From Xylaria sp. FL1777 (Eukaryota; Ascomycota; Sordariomycetes; Xylariales; Xylariaceae), in assembly GCA_022578965.1 (NCBI GenBank), contig MU400515.1, positions 248,001-312,000 of the forward strand: DNA of 64,000 nt. The letters are read 5' to 3'. Under the pieces are notes generated by a model. That model ran no database searches. It was not told the origin of the DNA and was given only the letters and a program-made list of their open reading frames with translations. This document shows, piece after piece, positions 63,531 through 64,000 of this stretch. The translations under genes were made by a program, and so were the position numbers. How positions within the stretch are numbered: position 1 is the first letter of the stretch; each line of letters opens with the position of its first letter.

Positions 63531-64000
63531 ACGAGTAAAGACGACTTAGAGACGTGGGTAGAGAGAGCAAAACTATGGCTCTACTGCAAATGTATAAGTA
63601 AAGATCAAGGTATGAGGATTATAGAGTATGTATATAATAGGGAAGGCCGGCGTTTGTAGGAAAATGTCCTCTCAAGCGCTTAACTAGAGATTTTGTGTAC
63701 AGGTCTCCGTATCTAGTCTAGAGATTAAGAAGCACTCGACTCTCAACTGTAATAGAGAAATTCTTAATATGAATATCTCATGAAAGCAGAGAATATTTCC
63801 TTTAAATGAGATACACGCCAATGCTGCAAATGTCGATACTTTTTGAGCTTATCTTGAAAAGCTATCAGTAAGTATTGTGAATACACCGTGATAGAAATGA
63901 GGTGCCCACGTTCGTTTACATAACAACAACATATTTTTATACTGTAGCTACTAGACAACCAACTTCCAGGGAAGTTGCTTCTCCTTGTTAAAATAACTAC
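63531..64000. other. Downstream of GGC1, no gene seen
   Basis: About 470 bp of AT-rich sequence containing the GGC1 3' UTR; nothing else recognised before the window ends. Confidence 0.5.

Overview
The window is nuclear DNA of a filamentous ascomycete (Pezizomycotina, probably a Sordariomycete). The evidence is short spliceosomal introns (about 50-150 nt, GT...AG), single-copy conserved eukaryotic genes on both strands with wide intergenic gaps, fungal-type family members (Ira-type RasGAP, EF-hand MscS channel, Abp2-domain protein, fungal SP-family sugar porter), and intergenic DNA rich in AGGTA/TACCT words. I see no bacterial operon, virus, CRISPR array, rRNA or tRNA.

Layout, left to right: 3' end of a ketosamine-kinase-like gene (to 580, +); EF-hand mechanosensitive channel (3681-6413, +); PRMT3-type arginine methyltransferase (7980-10134, -); Uso1/p115 tether (10665-13779, -); nuclear 5'-3' exoribonuclease Rat1 (15050-18117, +); Gcn5 acetyltransferase (18732-20139, -); neurofibromin/Ira RasGAP (22054-30633, +); acyl-protein-thioesterase-like hydrolase (31200-32165, -); unrecognised 265-aa protein (33153-34207, -); MFS sugar porter (35854-38310, -); ARS-binding-protein-2-like protein (42772-44841, -); peroxisomal adenine nucleotide carrier (46541-47741, +); NatC subunit Mak10/Naa35 (48337-50929, -); ATP synthase epsilon (51949-52380, -); short-chain dehydrogenase (53203-54272, -); a decayed coding relic (about 54877-55165, -); Qcr2 (55802-57353, -); RNA polymerase III subunit Rpc82 (59174-61448, +); mitochondrial GTP/GDP carrier Ggc1 (62233-63530, +).

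Exon structures were assembled by hand from reading frame, splice signals and family continuity. For every complete gene the listed exons sum to a whole number of codons. The least certain boundaries are exon 1 of the RasGAP gene, the last intron of Rpc82 (GAG acceptor) and the last intron of Uso1.

Functionally this is a housekeeping neighbourhood, not a cluster. It holds three mitochondrial genes (Atp15, Qcr2, Ggc1) and a peroxisomal carrier, RNA/transcription factors (Rat1, Gcn5, Rpc82), protein-modification enzymes (PRMT3, NatC) and Ras/vesicle regulators. I found no convincing undescribed multi-gene system. The best second looks are the lost catalytic Asp in the kinase at the left edge, the orphan 265-aa protein, the degenerate zinc finger plus inserts of PRMT3, the tiny exons, and the dispersed palindromic AGGTA words.
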